64,000 bases of DNA from Gimesia algae (GCF_007746795.1 NZ_CP036343.1:5245357-5309356), one strand, 5' to 3'; positions 9,242-18,679 are shown, counted from the first letter of the stretch. Made by a program: numbers and translations. Notes: generated by a model from the letters alone, not told the origin.

Positions 9242-10237
9242 TTAGTGGTCTGCTTCATAATAAGGCTCGACGTGGACCACCACTTCACGAACAGTCGGCC
9301 AATCAAGCTGAATCTGATATCTGACCTGCTGAGCGGTTAAATGGGCCTGATCGACAGTCTCGTTGGGATTCACCTCGATATCAATGTTGACGTGTGCATC
9401 CGGTCCCGCGGTCTGGATACGAACCTTCTCTACATCCAGCACTCCGTCCACCTTCATCGCGGAAGCTTTGACCTGGTCAAAATATCTCTGGTGAGGTACC
9501 TTATCTGTCAGTTCATGCAGATTTTCCCGGGCTGCCACCCACCCCAGATAGACCATGATCACAGACAGAATCATCGCTGTGATATGATCGATCAGATGTC
9601 CATAGCCAGGAAGCTGACTGGCAATAAGCAAGCCTAAGGCAGCCACGAAACTGGTGATCGCATCGACCCGGTAGTGATAGGCTTCTGCAATCATTGCTGA
9701 ACTCTTCTCCTGTTTTGCCATCCTGAACACGATACGACAGGTCACTTCCAGGAGAATTGCAGCGAACAGCGGGATCGTCCAGCTCACCCATCCTATGATT
9801 TCCGATTGAGCATGACTGATGGCTGCGAACAGCTGGTACCCGAAAGTTGCTGCCCCCACAATCAGAATCAGGATCCCTAACTGAAAACCTGCCAGTGGTT
9901 CAAAGCGACCGTGTCCAAATGGATGATCGTCGTCAGGAGGCTGTTCAGCCAGTCGAATGGCAAACAAGATTGCCAGTGACGTCAATACGTCAGCACTACT
10001 AGCCAGTGCATCAACCAGCAGAACTGAGTGGCCGAGGAACCAGAGCCCTACCAGTTCCATGACGATCACAAACAGACGCACTGAAATTCCCAGCCAGGCG
10101 ACTTTAAATAATCGCCTGGTTCTACGTCGGCGGACGCGCGAAACATCCTCTGAGACTTCCAGAGGTTCTGGAAAGACATCCAGCAGGGGTCCCTCTGATG
10201 ACGCCCCTGAAGTTCCTGAGGAATTTGCAATATCCAT
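9242..10237 (-). CDS. Cation diffusion facilitator (CDF) family metal transporter
   Basis: A 331-residue inner-membrane protein with a charged N-terminal extension (RVRRRRTRR at about 34-42), about six membrane helices and a C-terminal cytoplasmic domain of the CDF type. The hallmark HPFGHGRFEPLA follows helix 2, and helix 5 carries HYRVD, matching the H-xxx-D half of metal site A in FieF. In helix 2 the aligned sequence is A79-S-S-A-D83, so the first Asp of the usual D-xxx-D is Ala. D76 lies one turn pair away. It probably exports a divalent metal (Zn, Fe or Mn) by proton antiport, but specificity cannot be assigned with this altered site. Convergent with the porin gene, 25 bp away. Confidence 0.88.
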   Translation of the reverse strand: MDIANSSGTSGASSEGPLLDVFPEPLEVSEDVSRVRRRRTRRLFKVAWLGISVRLFVIVMELVGLWFLGHSVLLVDALASSADVLTSLAILFAIRLAEQPPDDDHPFGHGRFEPLAGFQLGILILIVGAATFGYQLFAAISHAQSEIIGWVSWTIPLFAAILLEVTCRIVFRMAKQEKSSAMIAEAYHYRVDAITSFVAALGLLIASQLPGYGHLIDHITAMILSVIMVYLGWVAARENLHELTDKVPHQRYFDQVKASAMKVDGVLDVEKVRIQTAGPDAHVNIDIEVNPNETVDQAHLTAQQVRYQIQLDWPTVREVVVHVEPYYEADH

Positions 10238-10425
10238 TAGTCAGACAACACAAAGAGAAACTGAATCCAGCCTAGGCATGAAGCGATCCGGAAATGGTCA
10301 GACAGATACAGACCTGCCGTTCCGTTAATCTTGATTCGAAGACCTCGATTTGACAAGTGACATTTCGAAGGAAGCGTAAATTCAGCATGGTTTTTAAACA
10401 ACTGAAAGATCCTGCAGCTCAAAAC

Positions 10426-11595
10426 TCAGGCTTCATCAGGCAGAATCAGGATGTCAGGCAAGGAAAGCTGATGCTCTTTGACCATGATTTTAGCAGTCGG
10501 CCATTGTTCCATCGGGGTGATCATGATGGTTTGGTCTTCTTCAATCAAAATCGTATCCCCGGTCATGGCAGGCCCTACGGAAGGATGCCAGAAAGCAGCT
10601 ATTCCTGGCTGCAGTTTAAACTCACTGTTCAGGAGAATCGAAGTCTCGGCGGGTAAATAACCAATAATGTCAGCCTGGTCAGAATGTTGCCATTCATCGG
10701 GACATTCGTATTTTTCATAGATGCGTTTCACGCGATTCCAGGTATCAAAGAAAGCCCAGCCGGGTTTGGAAAAATACATGCCGGTCGCCTGCATAAGTAA
10801 GGCTAGATGATGCGACTTAATAAAGCTGGACGGAGGCTTGCCTAGCGAAACAGTTCTGGTAGCAGCAGCATGTAATCCATTCTGTGATCCCACGGCGGAG
10901 ATGACACAATAACGTTCCAGGCGATCCTCGCCATACCCCCAATGACGGTAACGGATGCTTTGCCCGTCCACCATAACCTGCAGCCGCCTGGGAGTGACAC
11001 CATGCTTCAGCAGTCGATGTGAGAGACAGCCAGCGATCTCCTGCTCTGTCTGTCCGCGCTCAACGCGCCGTGCAGTTGCTTCGACCGCGTGGGAGACAAG
11101 TTTCCCCAGTTCCCGAATCCGTTCCCCTTCCAGTTCGCTGAAAGGAATCCGTAACGCCTTGAAGCGTTCAGACAGATTCATTGTCGATTCAACACCCGTA
11201 TCACTGGCAACTTTACGTCCTTTACAGAGGTCACGAATCAATTGAGACAAGGGCTCATACCAGGGTCGCGTTTTGATCTGGAATCCCAGTCCGGGAATAG
11301 AACGGTCAAAAATCTGATTCGCATCCACATTACTGCAGGCGATCAACCGCGCATCCTGTGTAATAAAAACCGCTGCACAACTCTCGTTAGAACCGGCACG
11401 AGTTAAATCTGCTCCCGTCGTAAACCAGGCAATATTCTCTGGGGACTGCAACAGGATTGCATCCAGTTCCAGTTCTTCCAGAATTTCAATGATCTGCTGC
11501 TGTTTTTGTTCGACATCGGTAGCACGCCGGGGGTCTGTCGTGGGAATTTCTCCTGAAGAGATTGGTGCATGAGCATTCACTGCCACGATAGTCAT
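10426..11595 (-). CDS. M24-fold (aminopeptidase P/creatinase-like) protein, metal ligands apparently absent
   Basis: 389 residues with a creatinase-type N-terminal domain (about 25-160; AILLQSPENIAWFTTGADLTR) and a pita-bread C-terminal domain (about 165-375; HAVEATARRVERGQTEQEIA). The family motif ending in TRT is present as HAAATRTVSLG, but the two Asp ligands that normally precede TRT are not there. The later His and Glu positions (QPGIAAFWHP, GDTILIEED) also look replaced. So it is probably not a two-metal Xaa-Pro peptidase; creatinase-like or non-catalytic roles are possible. GGGAG lies 7 nt before the ATG and supports the start. Stands alone. Confidence 0.75.
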   Translation of the reverse strand: MTIVAVNAHAPISSGEIPTTDPRRATDVEQKQQQIIEILEELELDAILLQSPENIAWFTTGADLTRAGSNESCAAVFITQDARLIACSNVDANQIFDRSIPGLGFQIKTRPWYEPLSQLIRDLCKGRKVASDTGVESTMNLSERFKALRIPFSELEGERIRELGKLVSHAVEATARRVERGQTEQEIAGCLSHRLLKHGVTPRRLQVMVDGQSIRYRHWGYGEDRLERYCVISAVGSQNGLHAAATRTVSLGKPPSSFIKSHHLALLMQATGMYFSKPGWAFFDTWNRVKRIYEKYECPDEWQHSDQADIIGYLPAETSILLNSEFKLQPGIAAFWHPSVGPAMTGDTILIEEDQTIMITPMEQWPTAKIMVKEHQLSLPDILILPDEA

Positions 11596-12006
11596 AAACG
11601 ACTCCCGGTTGAAACAATATTTAACGACATCTCAAATACACGCAATTGACCCTCTGAAATACGTATGTTTGAATGTAGATCCATTTAATGAGTTTTGTAT
11701 CGAAATTTGCTGAAGTCAAGCGTTTATCGTGGAACTCGGTCAAGAATGACCGTATTCAGCTTACACAGTTAATCTCATCAAATTCGTCAGACCTGTAAAG
11801 AAGTGAAACCCAGGTAGTGGACAGGAGGTGTATGCAGCCAGAAAAGGCGAATAAAGAAGTATAAAAGCATCCTGCAACTCTCTCTGTTCCCTGTTATTAA
11901 TCATATCAGAAATAAAGAGAAATCAAGGGGAATTTTCAGCGACAGCGGCTGCTGTGACAAAATGACTTCGTGAGGATCTTGTCATCAAGGAGGCGTATAC
12001 AGGCAA
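11596..12006. other. Intergenic region, no gene seen
   Basis: About 410 bp between the M24-fold gene and the TIGR03545 gene, which are both on the minus strand. It should contain the promoter of the M24 gene near its left end and the 3' end of the TIGR03545 transcript. No hairpin with a T-run, RNA gene or coding frame was recognised. Confidence 0.4.
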
Positions 12007-13746
12007 TTAGCGGAGTAAACTGCGAAGCCCCAGAGGACGGCCGGATACTTTTTGGATCACAGACTGCACTTTGGACTCTTCCGCTTCCAGTTCTGCCAGG
12101 ATCGCGGAATAATCGCGATTCAGCTCCTGAATGAGCTTTTCGCGTTCCTGACTTGCCAGCTGTTCAATTTCCGCAGCCAGTTTCTCTTTTCCACGGGCAA
12201 TCTCGGCCTGGAACGCCGCAGTCAATCCACGGGCAACCTGTGCCCCCAACGCGGATTCGATCTGCCACTCTGGTCTGTCATAGGATCCGGAACCGTGCAA
12301 TTTCACTGACACAGAATCAATCGAAGCCAATGACTGCTGCAAGAGTCTGGTGATTGACTGCGTTTCCGCTTGAGAGCTGTCAAATTCAAAACGGACTGGG
12401 GTCTGACTGAACTCGATCTGACACTGAAAATCATGTTCACGAAAGGAAAGATGAGAGCGGCACTCTGTCTGATCTGCTACCAGAGCCAGCGAAATCCTGT
12501 CAGAGTTTTCAATCGTAATTCTTTTCTGTTGAGGTAATTTGAAGTGTACTACGAATTCATGGGTCGGCTCAGCCTCATAAAATTTCAATTCACCGGCAAA
12601 CTTAATCTCAGCTTCCCCATCGACCTGTGCCTGGATTCGAATTGGCTGTCGATATTGCCTGGGAGTGGATGAGAGATTTTTGACGACCGCCAGGAAGGGA
12701 ATTTGCTCCTGGTCCCTGCGTGCAAACCCTGATAATCGAATGTCTTTAAACAGAACATCGGGTTCGTTCACATCGCTGCGAAAATCGATCCATTCTCCCT
12801 GAATACGTTCCGGCTCCTGCTCATCCTGCATGGCCTGTACGGTCTGGAACATGTAGTTCGTCCAGCCAAAGACCTGCTCAATCTGATGAGACAACTCGTC
12901 TCCCATCAGCGTATGCAGGATTTTATGAGGATCAGGAGAGACAGATTCCAACAACTGATCCAGGTTCGCCAGATCCTGTTCTTTGGCCCGTTCAATTCGC
13001 TGATAATCCTGCTGGGCAATTTGAGGGAGCGAACTTAATTCACTGCGGATCTGCTTCCCCTGATTAACCAGTTGATCAACGCGCTCGGCCGACTGGGCAT
13101 ACGTCTTAATTTTATCCAGCGTTTTACCTTCAGCGGTTTTCACTGAATTTTCAACTGAGTCAATTTCCTGTTTCACCTGCTTGAGACGTGTATCATACGC
13201 CTGAAAACGCTGCTTCCATTCCCCCTGGATGGCTTTAGAGATCCGGACGGTTTCCAGACGATTGGGATCGAGTTGCTCTGCAGCAGCAGTTTTTAAAATA
13301 TCCAATCCGGATTTACCAAGCTGGCTCGAAAGACGACGAAATCTGCCGAAGTTCACACCGGAACCAGATTTCTCTGAATCGAAAGACTGTACCGTCGATT
13401 CATCTGTCAAATCCCTGGGAACATATAATTCCACTCCAGAGACCGACGCCGTTTCCACGATCAGTTTGCGATACAGTAAAGGCTTACCCGAAAATTTCAA
13501 CTGTGTCTGATCAAAACAGATCAGATAACTTTGATCATCGCGGGGACTGACAATACATCCTGGCCCTGTCTGGATTGAAGGGGGAAAGAAACCAGTCTCC
13601 AGGTCATAGACTTCAACCGTAGTACCGGCCAACGAACTTCCAACCTGCATTAACGTCGAACGTATGATGGGGTCAAAGCAAAATGCGAAAAAACTCCAGA
13701 CGATGGCTGCCAGCGCGAATCGAGGGAGCAGATAATTCCATTTCAT
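12007..13746 (-). CDS. TIGR03545 family membrane-anchored protein
   Basis: 579 residues: one N-terminal membrane helix (about 7-27), then an extracytoplasmic AsmA-like/beta-rich part (about 30-115), a helical coiled-coil section (about 150-270), a beta-rich section (about 310-490) and another helical tail. This layout, together with the gene directly upstream, matches the TIGR03545/TIGR03546 protein pair found together in several bacteria; no biochemical function is established for it. The start ATG (13746) overlaps the stop of the upstream gene in an ATGA arrangement, so translation is probably coupled. Confidence 0.75.
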   Translation of the reverse strand: MKWNYLLPRFALAAIVWSFFAFCFDPIIRSTLMQVGSSLAGTTVEVYDLETGFFPPSIQTGPGCIVSPRDDQSYLICFDQTQLKFSGKPLLYRKLIVETASVSGVELYVPRDLTDESTVQSFDSEKSGSGVNFGRFRRLSSQLGKSGLDILKTAAAEQLDPNRLETVRISKAIQGEWKQRFQAYDTRLKQVKQEIDSVENSVKTAEGKTLDKIKTYAQSAERVDQLVNQGKQIRSELSSLPQIAQQDYQRIERAKEQDLANLDQLLESVSPDPHKILHTLMGDELSHQIEQVFGWTNYMFQTVQAMQDEQEPERIQGEWIDFRSDVNEPDVLFKDIRLSGFARRDQEQIPFLAVVKNLSSTPRQYRQPIRIQAQVDGEAEIKFAGELKFYEAEPTHEFVVHFKLPQQKRITIENSDRISLALVADQTECRSHLSFREHDFQCQIEFSQTPVRFEFDSSQAETQSITRLLQQSLASIDSVSVKLHGSGSYDRPEWQIESALGAQVARGLTAAFQAEIARGKEKLAAEIEQLASQEREKLIQELNRDYSAILAELEAEESKVQSVIQKVSGRPLGLRSLLR

Positions 13747-14255
13747 GCGACATCCCCTGCAACAACACCGACTTCTGTCCCCCAGAGGATTTGTACGATT
13801 CGATATTTCTGGAGCTTCTCAGTTAGTAGCGGTGTATATTTTTCGAACAGCGGACGAGTCAAACGATAGACGGGATAAAACAACATCACCCCCAGTATCA
13901 GGCTGCCCATGACAATTGTATTATTGAAATCCGTCCAGGGAGCCAATGGCATTTCGTATAACCAGTGCCAAAACCCCTGTAGCGGAGCAGACAGCAGTAC
14001 ACCGCGGCCAATCAGATGGCTCAGCGGGTCCAGCATCAAAGTCAGCCAGGAAAATAATAGCGTCGCCAGCGAAGCGGAGCTGAGGTTGATTTTAAGACTG
14101 GCCAGCAGAAACAGCAGCAAAACGGAGATCAGATTGTCTTTGGGAACCAGGCCGATGATCATCCCCATGCTGAACCCCAGAGCCAGCTGACGGGGAGAAG
14201 AGGCACCACTGAAGGCACCTGCCAGAAAACGCAGAGGTCGAAGCCAGTAAGTCAT
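13743..14255 (-). CDS. TIGR03546 family small membrane protein (DUF2062-like)
   Basis: A 170-residue membrane protein with about four hydrophobic segments. The N-terminal half (LGFSMGMIIGLVPKDNL, TLLFSWLTLMLDPLSHLIG) has the DUF2062-like pattern of TIGR03546 proteins. ATG at 14255 is preferred because GGAG lies 12 nt upstream; a TTG at 14288 would add 11 residues but has no ribosome site. Overlaps the TIGR03545 gene by 4 bp, which fits a two-protein membrane complex. Function unknown. Confidence 0.75.
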   Translation of the reverse strand: MTYWLRPLRFLAGAFSGASSPRQLALGFSMGMIIGLVPKDNLISVLLLFLLASLKINLSSASLATLLFSWLTLMLDPLSHLIGRGVLLSAPLQGFWHWLYEMPLAPWTDFNNTIVMGSLILGVMLFYPVYRLTRPLFEKYTPLLTEKLQKYRIVQILWGTEVGVVAGDVA

Positions 14256-14298
14256 ATTGCAGCGAACTCCGCTAAAACCTGGAAACAAGGGAAAATAG

Positions 14299-14330
14299 AT
14301 TCTGCCTGCCTGAATCAGGTCAGGCAGAAT
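14299..14330 (-). terminator. Near-perfect inverted repeat between crcB and the TIGR03546 gene
   Basis: The arms attctgcctg (14299-14308) and caggcagaat (14321-14330) are exact reverse complements, and the loop itself holds the small palindrome cctga/tcagg. On the minus strand it follows crcB and is followed by an imperfect T-rich stretch (ctattttccctttg), so it may terminate the crcB operon. It could instead be an operator or leader hairpin of the TIGR03546/03545 pair 45-75 nt downstream. Confidence 0.5.
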
Positions 14331-14507
14331 TCCCCCCGTTAGGGTTTATATCGGCTGGGTTTGGAGTCCACCTTAATTGTTATAATCAGAAAATCTTAAC
14401 ATTTGAAAAGTTGACAGTGACTAAATTCAGATCTGGTTGTGTGAGGTTGAATGCTCATATCTGAGGCTGCCCCGAGCGCGAAATCATCGCCCCCACACGG
14501 TTTTCAG

Positions 14508-14903
14508 CTATTTTTGCAACCAGAACATCACAGAGGTCCAGCCCAGCCAGACGGCAAAGAATCCGACAATCAGGTTGCCTGATATATTCAGGAAGGCATG
14601 ATGCAACTCGGAATTTCTGAGCAGACTGACGGTTTCGTGTCCAAACGTGGAAAACGTCGTGAGTGATCCCAGGAGCCCCGTAATTAAAAACAGGCTGACA
14701 TGCTCATGAACCCGATCGGAAGGGTGGAGTTGCTTGTGTGTCACTAACGCCATCAGGATCCCGATCAACAGGCAGCCTGTGGCATTGACGACCAGGGTAC
14801 CCGCCGGAAACCCGGGATACTTTCGCGACATGAATTCCGTAATGCTGTAACGTGCAATCGCTCCGATAAAGCCACCCAATCCAACAGCCAGCAGTTGTGA
14901 CAC
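14508..14903 (-). CDS. crcB: Fluoride exporter CrcB/Fluc
   Basis: 131 residues, four membrane helices, the usual length for a Fluc subunit. Family motifs present: GGFIGAIARY at the N-terminus, GTLVVNATGCLLIG in helix 2 and GLLGSLTTFSTFGHE in helix 3, including the central Asn and the Phe/Thr residues of the fluoride pore. Fluc proteins work as antiparallel dimers that let fluoride leave the cell. The start is GTG at 14903. It follows the PQQ-propeller gene by 47 bp, too little space for a crcB-motif fluoride riboswitch; expression is probably from the upstream promoter or constitutive. Confidence 0.92.
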   Translation of the reverse strand: MSQLLAVGLGGFIGAIARYSITEFMSRKYPGFPAGTLVVNATGCLLIGILMALVTHKQLHPSDRVHEHVSLFLITGLLGSLTTFSTFGHETVSLLRNSELHHAFLNISGNLIVGFFAVWLGWTSVMFWLQK

Positions 14904-14950
14904 CCGTGTACCCTTTATTCAGTCTGTTTTTCTGTCACGAAATAAGCGAC

Positions 14951-16159
14951 TTACCTGGAAGAGATTTTCCAGAGATGCTTATCACTGCGGAGAAACAGTG
15001 AATTATCAGAAATTGCCGGAGTTGCCAGGATCGTTTCTTTCAGATCGACTTCTCCAGTCACTTCCCCCTGCTCTTCACCCAGTTGAACAACCTGTAATAA
15101 ACCTTTTTCGTTGACCAGGTAAAGATGATTCGCGGCTGCAATGGGAGTGGCGCTAAACGGGCCTTTCAGACGCAGTCGCCAAATCACTTCTCCGGTCTGA
15201 GGGTTGGCACAGGTAAGAACACCGGCCCGGTTTACAGTAAATACTTTCTTTTGATAGACCAGCGGACTGGCAGTGGCAGGAGACAGTTTCTGTTCAGACC
15301 ACAGTACTTTAGGAGGCTCACTGCTGGAACCAGGAGTCAAAGCTGTCAATCCATTGGAAGGCACGAAGAGTGTATTGTCACCCACTGTCGTAGAAGGAAT
15401 GCGTCCTGCTCCCTCTTCGTACTGCCACGCAGTTTCACCAGTTTGGGGGTAGATCGCATCAACCCCTTCACTGGACTGCAGCAAAACCAGAGCTTCCGCT
15501 TCTGGTGATGTTTTGAGTATTGCAGGAGAGGTCCAGTTGGCTACACGGGGTCGCTTGATTTTCCAGCGGGCGATTCCCGTTTTCACATCCAGTCCAGTCG
15601 TAAATGAATCATCGTCGTTCTCGACCGGTACTATCAGCGTTTCACCCACGACGATGGGAGAGGAAGCCATACCCAGACTGTTACTGGCGTTGGGGTAGTC
15701 ATGTGACAGGCCACGTATCCAGATCAGGTTACCGTCCAAATCAAGGCAGACCACATCATTACTGGAAAACGTCGCAAATACACGCTGGCCATCACTGGCT
15801 GGGGTGGGGGTCGCGACGCACATCTTATTGTGACACTGCGTGCGTCCCGTGGCCCAGAACTGTCGATCCCAGAGCTGCTTGCCGGTTTTCAGATCGAAAC
15901 AGAGTACGTGCAGCTGATCCTCTTTGAACCCGGTCGTGCTGGTCAGAAACACTTTGTCTCCTACTACAATCGGGCCCGATGCGCCTCTGCCTTCCAGATC
16001 AGCGGTCCAGGCAATACTTTCCTGGTCTACTTTCGATGGAGGTGCATCAGCAATCGAAACATTATTCGTCAATGGTCCGCGAAACTGAGGCCAGTCGGCA
16101 CCGCAACACAAACAGACAGCCAGGACCGGTATCAACAGTTTGATTGATTCATTTTTCAT
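14951..16159 (-). CDS. Secreted PQQ-like beta-propeller repeat protein
   Basis: 402 residues with an N-terminal signal (KLLIPVLAVCLCCG; Cys near 18-20 could allow lipidation, but the lipobox is poor). The mature part opens with DWPQFRGP, then repeats blades with the W-x-x-x-L/A and GK-x-LW pattern (FDLKTGKQLWDRQ, GLDVKTGIARWK, CANPQTGEVIWRL). This is the PQQ/quinoprotein-like propeller family that is abundant in planctomycetes and usually acts as a periplasmic scaffold instead of a PQQ enzyme. AGGA lies 8 nt before the ATG. Between the HEAT-like gene (52 bp upstream) and crcB; likely one transcript. Confidence 0.82.
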   Translation of the reverse strand: MKNESIKLLIPVLAVCLCCGADWPQFRGPLTNNVSIADAPPSKVDQESIAWTADLEGRGASGPIVVGDKVFLTSTTGFKEDQLHVLCFDLKTGKQLWDRQFWATGRTQCHNKMCVATPTPASDGQRVFATFSSNDVVCLDLDGNLIWIRGLSHDYPNASNSLGMASSPIVVGETLIVPVENDDDSFTTGLDVKTGIARWKIKRPRVANWTSPAILKTSPEAEALVLLQSSEGVDAIYPQTGETAWQYEEGAGRIPSTTVGDNTLFVPSNGLTALTPGSSSEPPKVLWSEQKLSPATASPLVYQKKVFTVNRAGVLTCANPQTGEVIWRLRLKGPFSATPIAAANHLYLVNEKGLLQVVQLGEEQGEVTGEVDLKETILATPAISDNSLFLRSDKHLWKISSR

Positions 16160-16211
16160 GAGTTCATCCTTTTCAGGAAAACAGCCTACAGAGATTCAGG
16201 AACAGGAAACT

Positions 16212-17357
16212 TCAGCGCGACAGTTGGGTGGTCGCCTCCGGTTTTTCCGAAAGCACACCCGTACCCGAAGGACGGGCAATCCGCAGTTGAAACTGATAAC
16301 GCTGTGCCCAGCTTTCTGTCTGTTCATTCTGGCAGAGTTTGAGCAGGATGACGTTCTTTCCCGGCTTAAAGGTTACCGGTACACTGTATTGATCCATCAC
16401 CATCCCGCGGTGATATTCATTGCGGGCGAATAACAGTTTACCGTTCACCCAGATTTTCCAGGCATTGGGAGTGCCCAGACGAATTTCCAGAGATTGTTCA
16501 TCGGGACTGTAGAAGTCCGCGGTACAGTACATGACTGCCCCTTTGTAAGGCGAGAGCTCTTTGGCGATATCAAAAACACCATAGTCATCATCGGTATTGA
16601 CTGACTTCCAGTTTACCTTCCCTTCTTTGCCTTCGAATGCAGCAGAGAAATCCAGCTTCTCTTCAGGAGCGTAAACCGTCTCATAACCTTTCCTCTCGGT
16701 GTTATCGAAAGGACCGATAATCTGCCAATCCGACAAAAAACCGAAGTGTTTCTGCAGATCGATCTTCTCACCCAGAGCACGCAGAGGTTTGACAATGGCT
16801 TTCACCTGATCGTCATCTGTCGCTCCACTCAGCGCCTGCTGATAAATCTGTTTTGCTTCATCTTTCTTGCCCGCTTTTTCCAACGCTTTGGCTTCATCAA
16901 CCAGACGCTGAACAGCATCACGTCGCAGAGTGACACTGGCGTCATTGATCATACCTGGAATAATGCGATCGGTGGCTTCCGGATCAACTTTGATCAGAGT
17001 TTCATAAGCCAGACGCCGCGCCCGGGGATTCTGGGATTTATCCAGAATGAATGCTTCCAGCTTGTCAGCCGGTAACTGTTTCTGCGCAATCGCATTGGCG
17101 GCGACTGCTTCAAACGCGCCACACAACCAGTTGACGGCCAGAGGATTGGCACCTTTAAAACTAGTTAGAATCGGGATTAAAGCAGAAGAGTCAGCCTTAG
17201 AAAGCTGCTGGACGGCTTGAGAAGCAGCCTGATTCCCCTGACCTTCCTTTTGCACCTGTTTGATCTGCTTGATCTGCTGTTCCACATCATCCGCTTTGAC
17301 CGAGGTCAATGTCATGGACAGAAACAACAGGCAGTAAAGAAAACGACTTCGCTGCAT
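16212..17357 (-). CDS. Secreted protein with HEAT-like helical repeats and a C-terminal jelly-roll-like domain
   Basis: 381 residues with a signal peptide (FLYCLLFLSMTLTSVKA, cleavage near 22). Residues about 25-200 form an all-helical region with HEAT-like pairs (RARRLAYETLIKVDPEA, VTLRRDAVQRLVDEAK). Residues about 205-370 look like a beta-sandwich binding domain (DWQIIGPFDN, AWKIWVNGKLLFARNEYHRG, GKNVILLKLCQN), as found in planctomycete secreted glycan-active proteins. No catalytic motif seen. GGGAG lies 6 nt before the ATG. First gene of the run that continues with the PQQ-propeller protein and crcB. Confidence 0.6.
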   Translation of the reverse strand: MQRSRFLYCLLFLSMTLTSVKADDVEQQIKQIKQVQKEGQGNQAASQAVQQLSKADSSALIPILTSFKGANPLAVNWLCGAFEAVAANAIAQKQLPADKLEAFILDKSQNPRARRLAYETLIKVDPEATDRIIPGMINDASVTLRRDAVQRLVDEAKALEKAGKKDEAKQIYQQALSGATDDDQVKAIVKPLRALGEKIDLQKHFGFLSDWQIIGPFDNTERKGYETVYAPEEKLDFSAAFEGKEGKVNWKSVNTDDDYGVFDIAKELSPYKGAVMYCTADFYSPDEQSLEIRLGTPNAWKIWVNGKLLFARNEYHRGMVMDQYSVPVTFKPGKNVILLKLCQNEQTESWAQRYQFQLRIARPSGTGVLSEKPEATTQLSR

Positions 17358-17647
17358 GGGAGTCTCCCGATAGGATATCGTTATGTAAAATGATCTCCCG
17401 CGAACCGGAAGACCAACTGGATTGTCTGACGTCTATGGAACCGGATTGTACCAGTTTCATTCCTGTACCAACAAGTAAGTCAGCATTTTTTCCCGTGATT
17501 CCAGTTGGGAATTCAAGAATGAAGATGACATGAAATAAAATTACTTCCGGCAATCAATCACTTCATTGGCTGATTCCTGCAGCGGTCTTTGCTATAATCT
17601 GCCTCGTGACTGGAACCGACTGTTTTTGAGAATCTGGAAATACACCG

Positions 17648-18679
17648 ATGTCAACCGTACTCAGCACAATGCTGAATCGAATCCTTGAGGGAGAGAACCT
17701 GGAAAGCGAAGCTGCATATGAAGCGGTCTCTTCCATCATGCGGGGTGAATGCAGTGAGGTGCAGATTGCAGCGCTGCTGACGGCACTCCGTATGAAAGGG
17801 GAAACAGCAGATGAGTTGGTCGGAGCAGCGCGGGCCATGCAGGAACGCGCCCTGGCGATCCCTACCGAGTGCACCGGATTGCTGGATACCTGTGGAACAG
17901 GCGGCGATCAGTTGCATACATTCAATATCAGCACCGCTGTCGCGATTGTGGCTGCCGCAGCGGGTGTCCCGGTCGCCAAACATGGTAACCGCAGCGTGTC
18001 CAGTTCGAGCGGTTCTTCAGATGTCCTGCAGGCTCTGGGAGTGAAACTGGAACTCACACCTGAACAAATCGGGCAATGTCTCAAAGAAACAGGAATCGGT
18101 TTCTGTTTCGCCCCCCTGTTACATTCCGCGATGAAACATGTGGCTCCTGTACGGCGGGAACTGGGGATCCGCACCATCTTCAATTACCTCGGTCCTTTAA
18201 CGAATCCAGCGAAGGCAGAATACCAGTTACTGGGGGCGAATTCTGTACAGGCTGCTGAAAAAATAGCTCAAGCCCTGTTAAAATTAGGTCGAAAACATGC
18301 ATTGGTTGTCTGTGGAAACGGAGAACTGGATGAGGTAAGTCTCTGGGGAAAAACAGCCGTTTTTGAAATAATCGGCGCGGATTTGCGTTATTATGAATGG
18401 ACTGCTGCGGATTTCGGATTACCAGAATGTGACGTAAGTCAGTTAGTCGTCAACTCCTCAGAGCAAAGTGCTCAAATCATTCTTAATATCCTGAATGGTG
18501 AACAGGGACCTGCTCGCGATATTGTGGTCGCTAACGCTTCAGCTGCCTTATTGGCAGCGGAACAAGCTATAAATCTGGAGCAAGCTGTTCAAAAAGTCGC
18601 TCGATTGATCGATGAAGGAAAAGTATTTGAAAAACTCAAACATCTCATCAAGTTTACCAGTAAGATTACTGAGGGATGA
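17648..18679 (+). CDS. trpD: Anthranilate phosphoribosyltransferase
   Basis: 343 residues, the normal length. Transfers phosphoribose from PRPP to anthranilate in tryptophan synthesis. The PRPP-binding motif DTCGTGGD sits at about 78-85, followed by FNISTA, KHGNRSVSSSSGSSD and the anthranilate-site region HVAPVRRELGIRTIFN. GNGELDEVS, with the metal-binding Asp/Glu, is present near residue 223. No other trp gene is nearby, so it is separated from the rest of the pathway in this window. Confidence 0.95.
   Translation: MSTVLSTMLNRILEGENLESEAAYEAVSSIMRGECSEVQIAALLTALRMKGETADELVGAARAMQERALAIPTECTGLLDTCGTGGDQLHTFNISTAVAIVAAAAGVPVAKHGNRSVSSSSGSSDVLQALGVKLELTPEQIGQCLKETGIGFCFAPLLHSAMKHVAPVRRELGIRTIFNYLGPLTNPAKAEYQLLGANSVQAAEKIAQALLKLGRKHALVVCGNGELDEVSLWGKTAVFEIIGADLRYYEWTAADFGLPECDVSQLVVNSSEQSAQIILNILNGEQGPARDIVVANASAALLAAEQAINLEQAVQKVARLIDEGKVFEKLKHLIKFTSKITEG

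Noticed and set aside
14904-14950. Fluoride riboswitch before crcB
   Set aside because: Only 47 bp separate crcB from the upstream gene and none of the crcB-motif core is visible.
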